This document shows positions 62,383 to 64,000 of a stretch of DNA of 64,000 nucleotides, piece by piece. This DNA is from Apis mellifera (taxonomy: Eukaryota; Arthropoda; Insecta; Hymenoptera; Apidae): positions 12,920,501 to 12,984,500 of the forward strand of contig NC_037641.1 in the NCBI RefSeq assembly GCF_003254395.2, read 5' to 3'. The stretch's first letter is position 1. Every line of letters begins with the position of its first letter. The notes below the pieces were generated by a model that made no database searches, was not told where the DNA came from, and saw only the letters and a list, made by a program, of their open reading frames with translations. A program made the translations under genes and the position numbers.

Positions 62383-62797
62383 TCACAACATGGTGGAGAG
62401 CGACACGGCGAGGAAAAGCGTGGCAGCGAGCACGAGAGTGGCCGGCCTCTCCGGGCTGGACGCGGCCGACAATCGAAGCTTGTCCAACAACTCTTTCGGC
62501 ACGTCGACGTAAACCTTCTCGACCCCTATCTCCCGTATCATTTGGGACAATTTTTCCGCGTTCACCTTGTCCCCCTCGCCCGACCACACGGTCAAGGTCG
62601 CGTTCTTGATCCCAGACGCGGTCGAATTTTCCATCAACGTCTTCATCACGTTTATATCGTTGGCCGCGAGGCCGGCTCTTACGGGATAAGTTACCGACTG
62701 GGTAACTTGCTGCTCTGTCAGAGTATTGATCATCCGTTGAATTTGCTGTTCCGTGTACCGGTCGATATTCTCCGTGTTGTTCTCCGAGTTCGCATAA
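62383..62797 (-). CDS. menorin-family terminal exon
   Basis: Acceptor ATTTCAG, phase 2. It starts SYANSENNTENIDRYTEQQI, passes through TYPVRAGLAAND and VEKVYVDVPKELLDKL, and ends in the hydrophobic tail and TGA at 62383-62385. NNT and NST are possible glycosylation sites. Confidence 0.92.
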
Positions 62798-63424
62798 CTG
62801 AAATGAAATACAATTTACGTTTTTCGTCTCGTTTCGATGTTTATGTATATATATATATGTGTGAGTGAGTGTGTGTGTGTGTATATTTATTTATATTTTC
62901 TGGTTGATTACCTCGTAGTCCAACCGACCGACAGAGTGTACTTCGGATACGCCTTCGCTTGGCCGACGAAGAATTTCGGATCGACCGGTGTGGCGGTTGC
63001 GTTAGTGGGTCCTTCCAATATATCGGCGTTCAGGAACACGGGGAACGTCAACTGAGAAAGAACGGAGAAAAAAAAAAAAAAAAAAAGAAATCGGTAATCG
63101 AGTCGGTAATTGAAACGAAAACGAAAACGCTCGAATCGAGACGATTCGAGGCCCTCTACATTCTATAAATAGAACTAGAAATACGTACGTTACCGCGAAC
63201 CTTGTCCAGGATAGGTTTGCTCGCGTTGAACGCCTCGACGCTCTTGAAGTCGAGCTTTACGCCCTTCTTGATCCCCTTCCTCTCGATCACGGTGTTGAGG
63301 AAATTCTCGAGCGACAGATCGCTCTCGTTCGCCGGTGGATGGGCCATTATCGGTTGTTGAACGCTTCCGTCCTGTCCTGTTACTTTGCCAAGCACAACGT
63401 CTGCTTCCAGCATCATCGCGCTCC
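62383..63424 (-). CDS. menorin / FAM151-family (DUF2181) protein, 3' three exons (partial)
   Basis: Exons 63189-63424, 62912-63051 and 62383-62797 join in phase to give 262 residues plus TGA; the 5' exons are outside the window. Family landmarks in order are SAMMLEADVVLG, PIMAHPPANESDLSLENF, IKKGVKLDFKS, FPVFLNADILEGP, YTLSVGWTTSYAN and VTYPVRAGLAAND. These match the FAM151/menorin core, which has a phospholipase-C-like barrel; the Glu/Asp of LEAD, the His of MAHPP and the Lys/Asp of KLDFK line up with its presumed active site. C. elegans menorin (MNR-1) guides dendrite branching from the epidermis, while vertebrate FAM151B is needed in photoreceptors. The last about 22 residues (ATLVLAATLFLAVSLSTML) are hydrophobic after a small-residue stretch, suggesting GPI anchoring. 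Family is sure; function in this insect is inferred. Confidence 0.93.
62912..63051 (-). CDS. menorin-family exon, middle
   Basis: Acceptor TTCTCAG, donor GAG/GTAATC. LTFPVFLNADILEGPTNATA to YTLSVGWTT, ending phase 2. The NADILEGP motif is a family hallmark. Confidence 0.92.
63189..63424 (-). CDS. menorin-family exon (antepenultimate of gene, first in window)
   Basis: Acceptor TTCAAAG before GGAGCGCG; two bases finish a codon from an exon outside the window, then 78 codons from SAMMLEADVV to ILDKVRGN. Donor AAC/GTACGT. The ATG ATG at 63411-63416 is internal, not a start, since family members continue upstream. Confidence 0.88.
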
Positions 63425-64000
63425 CTTTGAAGAGGTAAGAGGAGAGTTCGTTAGACAGAGAGAGAGAGAGAGAGATGGTAAAAGAAGAGAATCCTTAAAG
63501 GGGAGGAGGAAGGTGTAGTACGCCGAGTGCAATCTCGCCGCAAGAGGAGGGCGTGGAGGGGGAAGAGACGAAGCGGTGGCGAAAAAAGAGACGGAAAATC
63601 GGCTAGTCTCGGCACTCGTGGACACGTGCAACGAATATCGATCACGCCTAAGTCACGGAACGACGCGATTCAAACTCTTCTCTGTTACGCGTTCGGGAGG
63701 AGAGTTTAGAAAATAGACGACCTATTCAGGCGGCCGTTAACCCGTAAAAAAAAATGAGTAGTCAAAAATTTCGTATAAAGTTAAGCTTTCTAAGTGAAAT
63801 ATTATTTATTTATTTGCAATTATTCTTTCGAACGAGAAAAATTATCAAAGTAACGATTTATTCGATTATTGAATTTTCCTTTCCACCGGTTCGATTGATC
63901 GACCGAGGATCAAGAAGAATCCTCTCCGCGAATATTAATAATCGTTTCGTGGAATTATCCCGAACAAGGATATCTCGTCAAACGGACTTGGTCACGAAAG
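63425..64000. other. menorin-family intron, right edge
   Basis: Upstream of the exon at 63424 on the minus strand. No further coding exon is recognisable up to the edge, so the 5' exons lie outside. TC microsatellite at 63455-63476. Confidence 0.5.

Noticed and set aside
61992..62609. Plus-strand open frames opposite the menorin terminal exon (also 62281-62868)
   Set aside because: Antisense to a clear menorin exon, with Pro/Arg-rich translations of the GC-rich UTR.
63413..63631. Minus-strand frame upstream of the menorin exon as its 5' coding part
   Set aside because: It is in a different frame from the menorin exon, is Ser/Leu/Pro low complexity including a TC microsatellite, and lacks the expected N-terminal family motifs.
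1..64000. tRNA, rRNA or known microRNA genes
   Set aside because: I scanned by eye for B-box-like GGTTCGAATCC sequences and a few familiar microRNA seeds and saw none convincing. A covariance-model search would be decisive.

Overview
The window looks like a piece of an insect chromosome, most likely a bee (Apis-type hymenopteran). The reasons are a mellifera-type mariner, large AT-rich tracts set against CpG-dense introns, many short microsatellites, and small exons with GT/AG borders. The species is an inference. There are no bacterial operons and I recognised no tRNA or rRNA genes. All gene models were built by hand from reading frames, splice borders and phase matching.

Layout. (1) Bases 1-4384, plus strand: the 3' end of a gene I do not recognise ('gene A'). 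A shared coding exon either reads through to a stop at 644 or splices at 144 into three further small coding exons (2351-2527, 4184-4249, 4340-4384). A decayed mariner (2556-3919) sits in the intron before the exon at 4184. A long AT-rich, microsatellite-laden 3' UTR probably runs to about 6780. (2) 6886-7638, minus strand: a complete four-exon COMMD8 gene (179 aa) whose 3' end converges on gene A. (3) About 7640-9700: very AT-rich intergenic DNA. (4) 11319-58139, minus strand: one very large gene for a PDGF/VEGF-related factor (Pvf). Its six coding exons are all in phase and give a predicted 884-aa secreted precursor. Exon 1 encodes a signal peptide and a roughly 515-residue charged, low-complexity pro-region. 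Exon 2 carries a Thr-rich linker. Exons 3-4 hold the cystine-knot domain, split by a 24.4-kb intron. Exons 5-6 hold a Cys-rich tail with CxCxC spacing. (5) 58140-62382: the interval between Pvf and the next gene, holding the likely Pvf promoter and the downstream gene's 3' UTR. (6) 62383-63424, minus strand: the last three coding exons of a menorin/FAM151-family (DUF2181) protein with a hydrophobic, GPI-anchor-like C-terminus. Its 5' exons lie beyond the window.

The Pvf introns contain nearly all the non-coding structure. There are tandem arrays at 11983-13643 (about 142/149-bp alternating units), 21444-22534, 41491-42304 (about 80 bp) and 49451-49878 (about 143 bp x3), plus a 324-bp tandem duplication at 47790-48430. 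There is also a dispersed repeat family that looks like a terminal-inverted-repeat element (23341-24195 and 32461-33566, with an inverted partial copy near 28800-29230). I found no convincing gene nested in the Pvf introns.

Functionally, Pvf is a secreted ligand for PVR-type receptor tyrosine kinases (haemocyte survival and migration, morphogenesis). Menorin-family proteins act at epidermal and neuronal surfaces. COMMD8 is an intracellular Commander-complex subunit. They are neighbours, not an evident pathway. The most unusual coding feature is the very long Glu-, Arg- and His-rich pro-region of the Pvf precursor.
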